In this document: positions 55,615 to 63,481 of the stretch, in pieces
How the letters are laid out: every line of letters starts with the position of its first letter
How positions within the stretch are numbered: the first letter of the stretch is position 1
Source of the DNA: Streptomyces durmitorensis
Lineage (GTDB): Bacteria; Actinomycetota; Actinomycetes; Streptomycetales; Streptomycetaceae
Direction: 5' to 3'
Length of the DNA: 64,000 nucleotides
Assembly: GCF_023498005.1 (NCBI RefSeq)
Contig: NZ_CP097289.1
Location: forward strand, 9,238,001 to 9,302,000
The notes under the pieces: generated by a model
Database searches by the model: none
Told to the model about the DNA's origin: nothing
The model's input: the letters and a program-made list of their open reading frames with translations, nothing else
Translations under genes and position numbers: made by a program

Positions 55615-55649
55615 AAAACCACCGGCGGACCGTGTCCGGTCGCCGGTGG
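55615..55649 (-). terminator. Attenuator-like terminator before the AlaRS-like gene
   Basis: On the minus strand CCACCGGCG and CGCCGGTGG pair perfectly, extended inside by ACCG/CGGT with one bulged base, and TTTT follows directly. It lies between a short leader ORF and the AlaRS-like start 80 bases downstream, so it would stop transcription before the gene. CGCCGGT inside the leader ORF can pair with ACCGGCG of the left arm as an alternative. Confidence 0.6.
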
Positions 55650-55664
55650 AAAGGGGGAAGTACG

Positions 55665-55733
55665 TCAGGCGGCGGCAACCGGCGAGCTGGTCGCTCGCGC
55701 GGTCGCGGTGGTGTGTGGGCCGGTGACGTTCAT
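55665..55733 (-). CDS. Candidate Ala-rich leader peptide
   Basis: A 22-residue ORF, starting MNVTGPHTTATARAT and ending SSPVAAA, has six alanine codons, the last three (GCC GCC GCC) directly before TGA. The stop lies 16 bases from the terminator hairpin. No good ribosome binding site is visible, so translation is unproven; alanine codons are also common by chance at this GC content. Confidence 0.4.
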   Translation of the reverse strand: MNVTGPHTTATARATSSPVAAA

Positions 55734-55918
55734 ACGGCCGACGATAACGCGGGCAGATCTTGGGCGCACGCGGTTTTCCGCCAGGGACTCGCAAGTCCCC
55801 TGCCGACTCCGGCCTGACGAGTGATCACTGATCTCGTGGGCATCCTCAATGAGCTCCGTCGTACGGCCACGGAGGCTGGGAGCGATCACGACCACAGCAG
55901 CCTCGCCGCCAACAGCCC

Positions 55919-55957
55919 TTGACCTAGAGCGCGGTCCAGCATCTAGCGTCTCCGCCA
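55919..55957 (+). promoter_or_regulatory. Leaderless-type promoter of the SDR gene
   Basis: TTGACC (55919-55924), a 19-base spacer and TAGCGT (55944-55949), with the ATG seven bases later and no ribosome binding site. This fits actinobacterial leaderless promoters, where transcription begins at the start codon. Confidence 0.5.
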
Positions 55958-56919
55958 TGACGACACCTCAGCACAAGATCGGATCGGGCTTCGGTGCCCG
56001 GAGCACCGCGAGCGACGTCCTGAGCGGGATCGACCTGTCCGGCAGCACCGCGATCGTCACTGGTGGCTACTCGGGTCTTGGTCTGGAGGCAACCCGGGCT
56101 CTGGCCGGTGCCGGAGCCCGTGTCGTGGTCCCCGCCCGGCGACGGGCAGCCGCTCGGGAGGCGGTCGAGGGCATCGACGGTGTTGAGACCGACGACCTCG
56201 ACCTTTCCGACCTCGACAGCGTCCGCGGTTTCGCCAACCGGTTCCTGGCCTCGGAGCGCACGGTCGACATCGTGATCAACAACGCCGGGGTCATGGCCTG
56301 CCCCGAGACGCGGGTCGGGCCGGGATGGGAGGCGCAGTTCGCCACCAACCACCTCGGTCACTACGCGCTGATCAACCACCTCTGGCCTGCGATCGCCCGC
56401 GGCGGCGCGCGAGTGATCGCGGTGTCCTCCGGTGCCCACGGCATCACCGGCATGCGCTGGGACGACGTGCAGTTCGAGCGCGGCTACGACAGATGGCAGG
56501 CGTACGGGCAGGCGAAGACGGCGAACGTGCTGTTCGCCGTGCACCTCGATGCGCTCGGCCGCGACGCCGGAGTCAGAGCGTTCGCACTGCATCCGGGCAG
56601 CATCCTCACCCCCCTGCAGCGCCACCTCGCGAAGGAGGAGATGGTCGACGCGGGCTGGATCGACGAGAACGGCACCCCGACCGATCCCACCTTCAAGACG
56701 CCCGGGCAGGGCGCGGCGACGCAGGTATGGGCGGCGACCTCTCCCCAGCTCACGGGCATGGGTGGCGTGTACTGCGAGGACTGCGACATCGCCGATCCGG
56801 CGGGCGAAGGATCGGAAGGCGGCGTGCACGCACACGCGACCGACCCCGAGCAGGCCGCGCGCCTGTGGGCACTGTCGGCCGACCTCACGGGCGTCGACGC
56901 TTTCGCGGCGGCAACCTAG
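55957..56919 (+). CDS. Short-chain dehydrogenase/reductase
   Basis: This 320-residue SDR has the cofactor motif TGGYSGLG, NNAG followed by VMACPETRVG, the Ser of AVSSGAHGI and the catalytic YGQAK. It resembles retinol-dehydrogenase-like SDRs acting on alcohols or ketones with NAD(P). ATG 55957 is preceded by a probable leaderless promoter rather than a ribosome binding site. The frame is open further upstream, without support. It has no clear operon partner. Confidence 0.88.
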   Translation: MTTPQHKIGSGFGARSTASDVLSGIDLSGSTAIVTGGYSGLGLEATRALAGAGARVVVPARRRAAAREAVEGIDGVETDDLDLSDLDSVRGFANRFLASERTVDIVINNAGVMACPETRVGPGWEAQFATNHLGHYALINHLWPAIARGGARVIAVSSGAHGITGMRWDDVQFERGYDRWQAYGQAKTANVLFAVHLDALGRDAGVRAFALHPGSILTPLQRHLAKEEMVDAGWIDENGTPTDPTFKTPGQGAATQVWAATSPQLTGMGGVYCEDCDIADPAGEGSEGGVHAHATDPEQAARLWALSADLTGVDAFAAAT

Positions 56920-57079
56920 CCCCGGACATCGGGGGCACCCGTGCGGGCCGACTGGGCCCCGAGGCCGCGTCGGACCCTCTTCCCGGCGGCCGGAAATTCG
57001 CAGGCATCGCCCCCGACACCCGCCCTATCGTGAACCGCTGCCGTCCGCACCGGGACGGCCCGACGGGAGAGGCGGCGGA

Positions 57080-57604
57080 GTGCCGGACGCGTACGAGGCC
57101 ATGGCGGACGCCGAGTTGAGCAAGGCGTTCGACGTGTGGTCCGGCTATCTGGACGCCCGCACGGGTGAGGACCCCCAGGTCCGCGCCCGACTGCGGTCCC
57201 TGTTGGAGTCGGCCCGCGAGTCCGCGTCTGAAGGCGATTTCAGCACCGCACGCGCACTGGTGGCGGACATGTACGACGACGCCAGGGAGGCAGCCCTTCG
57301 CTGGGCTCCCTCGCCGCCTCGCCCCTGCGAGGCGGACCGGCAGGCGCGCGACTACGCCAAGGACGTACTGCGGCAGGTGCTGCCCTTGGGGCTGCAGGAC
57401 CGTCTCGACCACGTCGCGGTCTCCCTGTCCGTCACGGGCCGCCGCCTCCAGGCCGCCCCAGACATCGACGCGGCCACACGCCAGGACATCCTCTACGTCA
57501 CTGCCCGCGCCGAGATGGCCCTCGACCTCGCCCACCCGACCGCGGCGCGGCGCGAACTCGAACGCCTTGAGGTGATCGCGCGACGCTGCGGCGTGGAGCC
57601 CTGA
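57080..57604 (+). CDS. Helical hypothetical protein
   Basis: This 174-residue protein is almost all alpha-helix, acidic and arginine-rich (AMADAELSKAFDVWSGYLDA, ARLRSLLESARESASEGDFS, PTAARRELERLEVIARRCG). I do not recognise a family; the repeated helix pattern may be TPR-like. A GTG start at 57080 is taken with GGGAGAGG upstream; ATG 57101 is an alternative. It lies between the SDR gene and a convergent methyltransferase gene, with no functional hint from either. Confidence 0.6.
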   Translation: MPDAYEAMADAELSKAFDVWSGYLDARTGEDPQVRARLRSLLESARESASEGDFSTARALVADMYDDAREAALRWAPSPPRPCEADRQARDYAKDVLRQVLPLGLQDRLDHVAVSLSVTGRRLQAAPDIDAATRQDILYVTARAEMALDLAHPTAARRELERLEVIARRCGVEP

Positions 57605-57675
57605 GAGGGCACGATCCGCCAGGCAGGTCCCTGAGCCGCCCCGCGGACGGCGGGCCGGGCCCCCGTGCCGTGCCC

Positions 57676-58494
57676 CTATGGCCGGCGTCCCCACGCGGAA
57701 ATCATCGGGGAGGTGGTGAGGTCGAGGCGGCCGGACGTGACGCTCGCGAGGTGCCGGTCGATCTCCTCGTCGGTCGCGAGCCCCGCAGCGACCAGCTTCT
57801 CGCGCACCTGTCGGACCGTCGCCGCCTCCAGGACATCGCAGGCCGGTGACGTGATCGGAAAGTAGGCGTCCGCGGTGACATCGGTCAGTCCCGCCTCCCG
57901 CAGCAGCCGGGGGACCTTGCGCCCGTAGGCCAGGTCGGCGCCGCGAGCCGCGAGCAGCGAGCGGAATCCGGCCCGCAGTCTGTTGGCCAGCGCCTGCTCG
58001 GGGCCGTACTCGTCCAGGCAGATCAGCGGCTGCGACGCCGGGTCGGCGTCCTCCACCAGCAGCCACCCGCCCGGCCGCAGCGCACCGGCCATCGCGCGCA
58101 GCGCCCGCTCCCTGTCGGCCACGTGCACCAACACCAACCGGGCGTGGACGAAGTCGAAGCCGCCCGCCGGCGGTTCGTCCCGGCCCACGTCGTGGCGCAG
58201 CACCTCGATGACGCCGCCTGCTGCTCGCGAGGCCCAGGAAGTGTCGATGTCGGTCGCCAGGACCCGGCCGGTCGGCCCGACCCGGTCGGCCAGCCACGTC
58301 ACCACCGAGAGACCGCCGGCCCCGACCTCCCAGCACCGCCACCCCGAGGTGATCCCCAGGGCCTCGATGTGCCGGAACGTGGTCGGGTCGAAGAGCTCGC
58401 CGAGCGCGTCGAAACGGGTGCCCGCCTCGGACTGTGCGTTGTCGAGGAGATAGCTGCCGTCGTTGTTGTGGGTGTCCGGTGCAGAGCGCGTCAT
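57676..58494 (-). CDS. SAM-dependent methyltransferase
   Basis: This 272-residue methyltransferase has motif I CWEVGAGGLSVVTWLADRVG, the acidic VLATDID after it, and LRPGGWLLVEDAD. The N-terminus NDGSYLLDNAQSEAGTRFDA is typical of Streptomyces small-molecule methyltransferases of the UbiE-like group. The ATG at 58494 has a weak site. The substrate is unknown; nothing biosynthetic is adjacent. Confidence 0.87.
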   Translation of the reverse strand: MTRSAPDTHNNDGSYLLDNAQSEAGTRFDALGELFDPTTFRHIEALGITSGWRCWEVGAGGLSVVTWLADRVGPTGRVLATDIDTSWASRAAGGVIEVLRHDVGRDEPPAGGFDFVHARLVLVHVADRERALRAMAGALRPGGWLLVEDADPASQPLICLDEYGPEQALANRLRAGFRSLLAARGADLAYGRKVPRLLREAGLTDVTADAYFPITSPACDVLEAATVRQVREKLVAAGLATDEEIDRHLASVTSGRLDLTTSPMISAWGRRP

Positions 58495-58589
58495 GAAGCG
58501 ATTGTCCCGCTCCCGCTCCCGCCCTCTTGCCCCTGCCTGCCTCTTGCCGTGTCAACCAAGCAGCCAGCCTATGGGCGGCACGCACTCCC

Positions 58590-58775
58590 CTCCGCACGGG
58601 CGGACCCGGCCCGCTGGCGGCTCGTGAGCCTGCTGGCCGAGCGGCCCCGCTCGGTCGGGTCCTCGCCCAGCTCGCCGAAGCGCGCCAGCCGCAGACCACG
58701 GGGAAGTGGTCGCTCGTCAGCCAGAGCGCGGGCGAGCACGGGACGTTGGCCCTCGTCTACGACCGGGTCCGTTGA
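58590..58775 (+). pseudogene. Remnant of an ArsR-type regulator
   Basis: Two frames together give DPARWRLVSLLAERPRSVG and then VLAQLAEARQPQTTGKWSLV, closely like the HTH of small ArsR-type regulators (RPRSVGELAxxTGLRQPQTTKHL). A shift separates them near 58652, and the rest ends in YDRVR. No start is visible. It is a decayed gene between the methyltransferase and the RTX gene. Confidence 0.45.
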
Positions 58776-58827
58776 GCCGTTCTTCCGTCGCGCGAGCCGC
58801 CAAGCACGCGTGCGTCGGGGGTGAGAC

Positions 58828-58861
58828 GGGGGTGCCGTACGGATGACCGCGCGGCACCCCC
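58828..58861 (-). terminator. Hairpin downstream of the RTX gene
   Basis: GGGGGTGCCG and CGGCACCCCC form a perfect 10-base stem 14 bases past the stop of the RTX gene on the minus strand. Confidence 0.5.
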
Positions 58862-58874
58862 GGCTATGTGAAGG

Positions 58875-59795
58875 TCAGTCCTGGTGAACGATGTTGGTGC
58901 CGGGACCGCCGGAGAGGGTGTCCTGGCCCGCGCCGCCGTACAGCTCGTCATTCCCGCTGTTTCCGTAGATCGTGTCGTTGCCGCTGTTGCCGTACAGGAT
59001 GTCGTTGCCCTTGCCGCCGTAGAGGAAGTCGTCGCCGGCCCCGCCGCGGATCCTGTCGTTGCCGTCGCCGCCGGACAGGTTCTGCCTCTCGGCGCCGCCC
59101 TGGATCACGTCGTCGCCCGCGCCGCCGTCGACCGCGCTCTCCTCGCCGTCCGAGTAGATCGTGTCGTTGTCGTTGCCGCCCTGCGCGATGCTGCCGTCGG
59201 CGGCATGGAGCGTGTCGTTGCCGTCACCGCCGCTCACCACGCCGGCCTCGCCCACCGAGAGGTCGTCGTTGCCCGCCTCGCCGAGGACGGAGTTGCCGTC
59301 GACGCCGCCGGTGTGGTTCCAGGTGTCCTTGCCGTCGCCGAGCTCGGCCCGCGCGAAGTAGTACGTCTGGTCGGTGGAGTTGTCGTAGGAGACGGTGTCG
59401 TCACCGTCGCCGAGCGCCAACTTCAAAGTGGCGTACGGGTCCTGGCTCTCCAGAGTGGCGACGGTGCAGGAGACCTTGGTGCGGTCCGTGCTGTCGGGGT
59501 AAGAGCAGCCGTCTCCCGCACTGACCGGAACGGCATCGTCGATCACATAGGTGATCTCTTCGGTTCCTGCGGATTTCGAGGCGGTGACGGTCACCTGATT
59601 CGTCTGGCCGGAGGCCGCCGTGTAAAGGATCCCGTGGTCGCTCTCGCTGAACGCGGCAGTCGCTTCCGGCGCCGCGGCAGTGGCGGTGCCCGCCAGGAGG
59701 AACGGAGCGGCCAGTCCCGTACCGAGAGCGAGCGTCACCGCCGACGCGGTACGGATAATCCGGTGGTTGATGCGGTGAGAGGGCTGAGAGGGCAT
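58875..59795 (-). CDS. Secreted RTX-type calcium-binding repeat protein
   Basis: This 306-residue protein has a signal peptide (ASAVTLALGTGLAAPFLLAG, cleavage near ATAAAPEA) and a beta domain with two Cys. About ten RTX nonapeptides then fill the C-terminal half, for example GGDGNDTLH, GGAGDDVIQGG, GGKGNDILYG and YGNSGNDTIYGNSGNDELYG. Such repeats fold into a calcium-loaded beta-roll outside the cell. No enzymatic domain accompanies the repeats. The start at 59795 follows GGAGGT. Confidence 0.88.
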   Translation of the reverse strand: MPSQPSHRINHRIIRTASAVTLALGTGLAAPFLLAGTATAAAPEATAAFSESDHGILYTAASGQTNQVTVTASKSAGTEEITYVIDDAVPVSAGDGCSYPDSTDRTKVSCTVATLESQDPYATLKLALGDGDDTVSYDNSTDQTYYFARAELGDGKDTWNHTGGVDGNSVLGEAGNDDLSVGEAGVVSGGDGNDTLHAADGSIAQGGNDNDTIYSDGEESAVDGGAGDDVIQGGAERQNLSGGDGNDRIRGGAGDDFLYGGKGNDILYGNSGNDTIYGNSGNDELYGGAGQDTLSGGPGTNIVHQD

Positions 59796-60096
59796 TACAT
59801 AACCTCCGTGAGGCATACGTGGTCCTTGCAATTACGTGTGACTGCCGGGGTTTGGGGTGGGTTGTAATGCGATGTGCGGGCGATGCGTACGCGGATTACT
59901 GGCGCGGGCGGCACAAGTACCTGTTGGCCAGGGGTGTTTGACGGCTCATCCGCGGCGCGATCATTCGTCGTAAGACGCGGTTGGGCTGAAATTCATGAGG
60001 GAGAGGCGGCGAGATCCCGGCCGACGTCGACAGAAGAAGAAGTTCTTTCCCGGGGAATTCACGGTCTTCCTTCGCGAGGAAAGGGTGATCCGTGAG
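59796..60096. other. Intergenic region between RTX gene and sigma-factor gene
   Basis: This is less GC-rich than its surroundings and no gene is seen. It should hold the promoter of the RTX gene (CAATTACGTGTGAC region near 59830) and the 3' end of the sigma-factor transcript; a small TTCCT/AGGAA hairpin near 60070 could be its terminator. Confidence 0.4.
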
Positions 60097-61038
60097 CTAG
60101 CCCTCCCGCGTCCACGGGCGCAGCTTCTCGGGGTTGCGGACCGCCCAGATCCGCGTGACGCGCCCGTCGGAGACGTCGAACGCGGCTACGGTCATGACGA
60201 TGCCGCCACGCCGGGCCACCAGGCCCGGCATTCCGTTGACCGAGCACTCCAGGAGTTCGAGCCCGGGAGCCTTGTCGGCGATGGCGACCATGTACTGGGC
60301 GATGCGTGCGCCGCCCTCGACCGGATGCAGGACGGTGCCGACCATGCCGCCGCCGTCGGCGGTCATCACCGCGGCCGGATCGAGGAGACCGACGAGGGCC
60401 GCGATGTCCTTGGTCTCCCAAGCCTCTTTGACGTGCCGCACCAAGTCTGCCCGGCCGGTCGCCGTCGCCGTCGCCGTCGCCGTCTCCGTCACCGGAGCGC
60501 GCGCGACGCTCACCCGCCGCCGGGCCGAGGCCGCCAGCTGCTTGCAGGCGGCGGGCGTCCGGCCGAGGACGGCGGCGATCTCGGCGAAGGGGTAGCGGAA
60601 GACGTCGTGCAGGACGAACGCCACCCGCTCGGCAGGCGTCATCGACTCCAGGACGACGAGGAAGGCCATGGTCACCGACTCGTCCAGGACGATCTGGTCG
60701 GCGGGGTCCGCGCGGCCGGCGAGGTCGGCGCCGCCCGCGTGGTCCCATTGGGTGCGATCGGGCAGTGGCTCGGGCAGCCACGCGCCGACATAGCGTTCAC
60801 GGCGGGCCCGCGCCGAGCCGAGCAGATCCAGGCAGATGCGGCCGGTCACCGTCGTCAGCCAGGCGCCGGGGGACAGGATCTCCTCCCGGCGGCTTCGCGA
60901 CAGCCCGTACCAGCGTGCGTAGGCGTCCTGTACGGCGTCCTCGGCCTCGGTCACCGAGCCGAGCAACCGGTAGGCGACATTGATCAGTTGGTGTCGCTCG
61001 CCGGCTATCTCATCGGTGCTGGTCCCGACAGTCCCCAT
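60097..61038 (-). CDS. ECF sigma factor, SigJ/ECF41-like with SnoaL-type C-terminal domain
   Basis: This 313-residue sigma factor has sigma2 (HQLINVAYRLLGSVTEAEDA, VQDAYARWYGLSRSRREEIL), linker WLPEPLPDRTQWDH, sigma4 (MTPAERVAFVLHDVFRYPFA, IAAVLGRTPAACKQLAASAR) and a C-terminal SnoaL-like domain ending IWAVRNPEKLRPW. The NP(D/E)KL motif is a mark of ECF41 and takes part in self-regulation. A TATATATA-like Thr-Ala linker (VTETATATATATG) separates the halves. ATG 61038 starts MGTVGTSTDE. The divergent gene at 61139 may be a target. Confidence 0.92.
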   Translation of the reverse strand: MGTVGTSTDEIAGERHQLINVAYRLLGSVTEAEDAVQDAYARWYGLSRSRREEILSPGAWLTTVTGRICLDLLGSARARRERYVGAWLPEPLPDRTQWDHAGGADLAGRADPADQIVLDESVTMAFLVVLESMTPAERVAFVLHDVFRYPFAEIAAVLGRTPAACKQLAASARRRVSVARAPVTETATATATATGRADLVRHVKEAWETKDIAALVGLLDPAAVMTADGGGMVGTVLHPVEGGARIAQYMVAIADKAPGLELLECSVNGMPGLVARRGGIVMTVAAFDVSDGRVTRIWAVRNPEKLRPWTREG

Positions 61039-61138
61039 GCTTCCGGCCGCCCCTCGCCTTACCTTTCGCAGGCCCGCGTCGTCGGGCAGGTGAGACCTTA
61101 TCGATCCACTGCCCGCGGGCGGAAAAGGGGACTGCGAC

Positions 61139-61534
61139 ATGGCCACCCAGGTGACGGCGAACGCGAACGCGAACGCACGGCGCGGCGTTTCGTTCCTGCA
61201 GATCGCGATCGCCCTGCAGACCCTGACGATTTTCCTCCAGGCGGTCTCCTCAGGACTCCTGCTGACCTCGTCCTATGGAGAGACGCTGCACAGCGCCGGA
61301 GCCCGCGTGATGTACGGGGCGTCGATGCTGTACGTGCTCGCCGCCGTGCTGGCGTGGAAGCCGGGCGGCGGCTCGCCGCGGCCTGTCTGGCATGCGTCCG
61401 GCTTCCTCGCACTCGCTTCGGTTCAGGTGGTGCTGGGCATCGCGCACGTCCCGTCGGTCCATCTCCCCCTGGGGGTCTTGATGTTCGGATTGAGCGTGCT
61501 GGCGCTGGCCCGGCGGCAGGGGCGCACCTACTGA
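61139..61534 (+). CDS. Small four-helix membrane protein divergent from sigma factor
   Basis: This 131-residue protein has four hydrophobic helices (FLQIAIALQTLTIFLQAVSS, MYGASMLYVLAAVLAW, ASGFLALASVQVVLGI and LPLGVLMFGLSVLALA) after an Asn-Ala-repeat N-terminus (TANANANA). No family name is recalled. It diverges from the sigma gene by 100 bases, as ECF41 targets often do. Its 3' end overlaps the convergent AA10 gene by seven bases. Confidence 0.78.
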   Translation: MATQVTANANANARRGVSFLQIAIALQTLTIFLQAVSSGLLLTSSYGETLHSAGARVMYGASMLYVLAAVLAWKPGGGSPRPVWHASGFLALASVQVVLGIAHVPSVHLPLGVLMFGLSVLALARRQGRTY

Positions 61535-62574
61535 TCCGCGTCCGGCCTGCGGTGGCGCAGGTGCAGGACGGTACCGCCGGCGAGGATCACGGCACCGGCA
61601 CCCGCGAGGGCGCCCACCAGACCGGCGCCAGAGGAGTCCATGGGGGAGTCGGAGGCGGCGTTCGCGATGTCCGGGGTGGTGTCGGGCGCGGGGCGGGCGT
61701 CGGCCGACGAGCCGCCGTCATGGCTTTCATGGTTCTCGTGGCCCTCGTGCACCGCTTCCGCCTCGGTGTTCTGCTTGCCCGCGCCGAGCGCGGTCACGGC
61801 CGTGCTCGACCGTTCGCCGCCGGTCAATCCGGTGACCTCGCCGTTGCCACCGTCGAAGACCACGTCGGAGCAGGAGAAGAAGTTCTCCTGGCTGTCGGAG
61901 CGGATCCACTGGACGAACAGAATGTGCTGACCGGTCCGTTCCGGCAGTTGCAGGTCCCAGTAGTAGTGACCCGCCTCGCTGCCGGGGCCGCCCTCCTGCG
62001 GAGGGTTCTGAACGGTCTGTACGTTCTCCAGGTCCGACCACCCCAGCGGCTGCTGTGGGTCGAAGCCCTCCTTGGTGACGTACACCTTGAACTGGCCAGG
62101 GTGGTGGGCCCAGTTGCTGTAGTTCACCTCGATGGTGTCACCGGCGGTGAGGTGAGTGACGGGCCAGTCGGTGCGGGCGGCGTTGTAGGGGGAGAAGTCG
62201 TAGGGGCTGCGGTCGCCCGCGCTGCACAGGGTGCCGTCCTCGACGTAACCCTCGCCGCGACCGCCCGCGTTGGAGTCGAGCACGGCGAACCAGTTGTACA
62301 GCGGGGTGGTGCCGGCCTCCTGAACTGCCGCCTTGCAGGCGGGGTTGGTGGGCATCTGGGTGGAGGAGTTGGCGAGCAGGTCCTTGTAGCAGAGGTAGGT
62401 GCGCGACCCGGGCATCATGGCCACGCCGTGCGCGGCCGCCGTGCCCGGGACGGCAAGGACGGCCGCGGCGGCGATGCCGGTGGCGCCGGCGAGCGATGCC
62501 AGGCGCCTGGCCCGCATCGATTTCCGTACGCGGGATCGGACTCTGACGAGCGCGGGGGAGCGAGGAATGATCAT
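61528..62574 (-). CDS. AA10 lytic polysaccharide monooxygenase, C-terminally membrane-anchored
   Basis: This 348-residue protein has a signal peptide cleaved at AAA-HGVAMMPGSRTYLCY, exposing the N-terminal His of the copper histidine brace at residue 49. The second His lies in SNWAHHPGQFKVYVTKEG. The AA10 domain runs to SDVVFDGGNG (about 245), a His/Glu-rich linker follows, and a hydrophobic segment LVGALAGAGAVILAGGTVL with basic tail would hold it in the membrane. Such enzymes oxidise chitin or cellulose. The start has AAGGAGA upstream. Confidence 0.92.
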   Translation of the reverse strand: MIIPRSPALVRVRSRVRKSMRARRLASLAGATGIAAAAVLAVPGTAAAHGVAMMPGSRTYLCYKDLLANSSTQMPTNPACKAAVQEAGTTPLYNWFAVLDSNAGGRGEGYVEDGTLCSAGDRSPYDFSPYNAARTDWPVTHLTAGDTIEVNYSNWAHHPGQFKVYVTKEGFDPQQPLGWSDLENVQTVQNPPQEGGPGSEAGHYYWDLQLPERTGQHILFVQWIRSDSQENFFSCSDVVFDGGNGEVTGLTGGERSSTAVTALGAGKQNTEAEAVHEGHENHESHDGGSSADARPAPDTTPDIANAASDSPMDSSGAGLVGALAGAGAVILAGGTVLHLRHRRPDADQ

Positions 62575-62657
62575 GGGAACGTCTCCTTCGGGGAGTTTCC
62601 GATGAGCGGCTCGCCTCGTAGTCGCCGCCGGGCGCGCGATGGTTGCCGCGATCCGCC

Positions 62658-63050
62658 CTACTGCGGTTCGGTCGCGATCTGGATCAGGTTGCCGCACGTG
62701 TCGTCGAAGACGGCGGTCGTGATGGGGCCCATGTCCAAGGGCTCCTGGGTGAAGTGGACGCCGAGGTCGCGCAGGCGCTCGTACTCCGCCTGTACGTCGT
62801 CGACGGCGAACTGGGCGAGAGGGATGCCGTCCTTGACGATCATGTCGCGGTAGGGCTTGACGGCAGGGTGGCCGGCGGGCTCCAGGAGGAGCTCGGTGCC
62901 GCCGGGCTCGTCGCGTGAGACGACGGTCAGCCACCGGTCCTTCTCGCCCACCGGGACGTCGTGCTTCTTCACGAAGCCGAGGATCTCGGTGTAGAAGGCC
63001 TCGGCCTTGGCCTGGTCGTCGACGAAGACGCTGGTCAGATGGATCTTCAT
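62658..63050 (-). CDS. VOC family (glyoxalase/dioxygenase-like) protein
   Basis: This 130-residue VOC protein has LTSVFVDDQAKAEAFYTEIL, PGGTELLLEPAGHPAVKPYR, and TTAVFDDTCGNLIQIATEP. Metal ligands expected in VOC enzymes are only partly conserved (H/Q at the first position is T here), so it may be a binding protein. Its ATG lies four bases inside the ArsR gene end, making a coupled operon with the regulator. Such ArsR-VOC pairs are common. Confidence 0.92.
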   Translation of the reverse strand: MKIHLTSVFVDDQAKAEAFYTEILGFVKKHDVPVGEKDRWLTVVSRDEPGGTELLLEPAGHPAVKPYRDMIVKDGIPLAQFAVDDVQAEYERLRDLGVHFTQEPLDMGPITTAVFDDTCGNLIQIATEPQ

Positions 63051-63355
63051 GGAGTGCTCTCCTCCGGTCGGGATGTGTCGGGCACGGGCCATCGCTCGAC
63101 GATGTGCCGCAGTGGGGCCGTGTTGAGGTCGTGGTACTTGTAGCGGCCCTCCCGCCTGGTCTCGACGAGCCCGGCGGCCTCCAGTACGCCAAGGTGCTGG
63201 GAGACCCCCTGACGGGAGATGCCGAGCTGGTGCCTCATGCTCAGTCGCGAACAGATCTCGAACAGGGTCTGTCCGGATTTCTCCGTGAGCTCGTCGAGGA
63301 TGATGCGACGGGTGGGGTCGGCCAAGGCTTTGAAGAGTTCGTCGGCCACGACCAC
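63047..63355 (-). CDS. ArsR family regulator of the VOC operon
   Basis: This 102-residue winged helix begins VVADELFKALADPTRRIILD and has LSMRHQLGISRQGVSQHLGV and EAAGLVETRREGRYKYHDLN. It is of the type without a metal CxC site. The GTG at 63355 is the likely start, with GTG 63349 as an alternative. A 28-base inverted repeat immediately upstream, at 63357-63384, is the probable operator. The stop overlaps the VOC gene. Confidence 0.9.
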   Translation of the reverse strand: MVVADELFKALADPTRRIILDELTEKSGQTLFEICSRLSMRHQLGISRQGVSQHLGVLEAAGLVETRREGRYKYHDLNTAPLRHIVERWPVPDTSRPEESTP

Positions 63356-63356
63356 A

Positions 63357-63384
63357 TGATAGGCAAACGCTCACTTGCCTATCA
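63357..63384. promoter_or_regulatory. Operator of the ArsR-VOC operon
   Basis: TGATAGGCAA and TTGCCTATCA are perfect 10-base arms separated by eight bases. The site touches the start of the ArsR gene and would block its transcription. Confidence 0.75.
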
Positions 63385-63481
63385 AGTCGAGCTGCTGCGG
63401 CCGGGGGCCTCCTCTCGCCGAGCTCAGGGGGGGCAAGGGGCAAGGGATAGGGGGCAGAGGGCAGGGGGCAGGATTCGTGTC

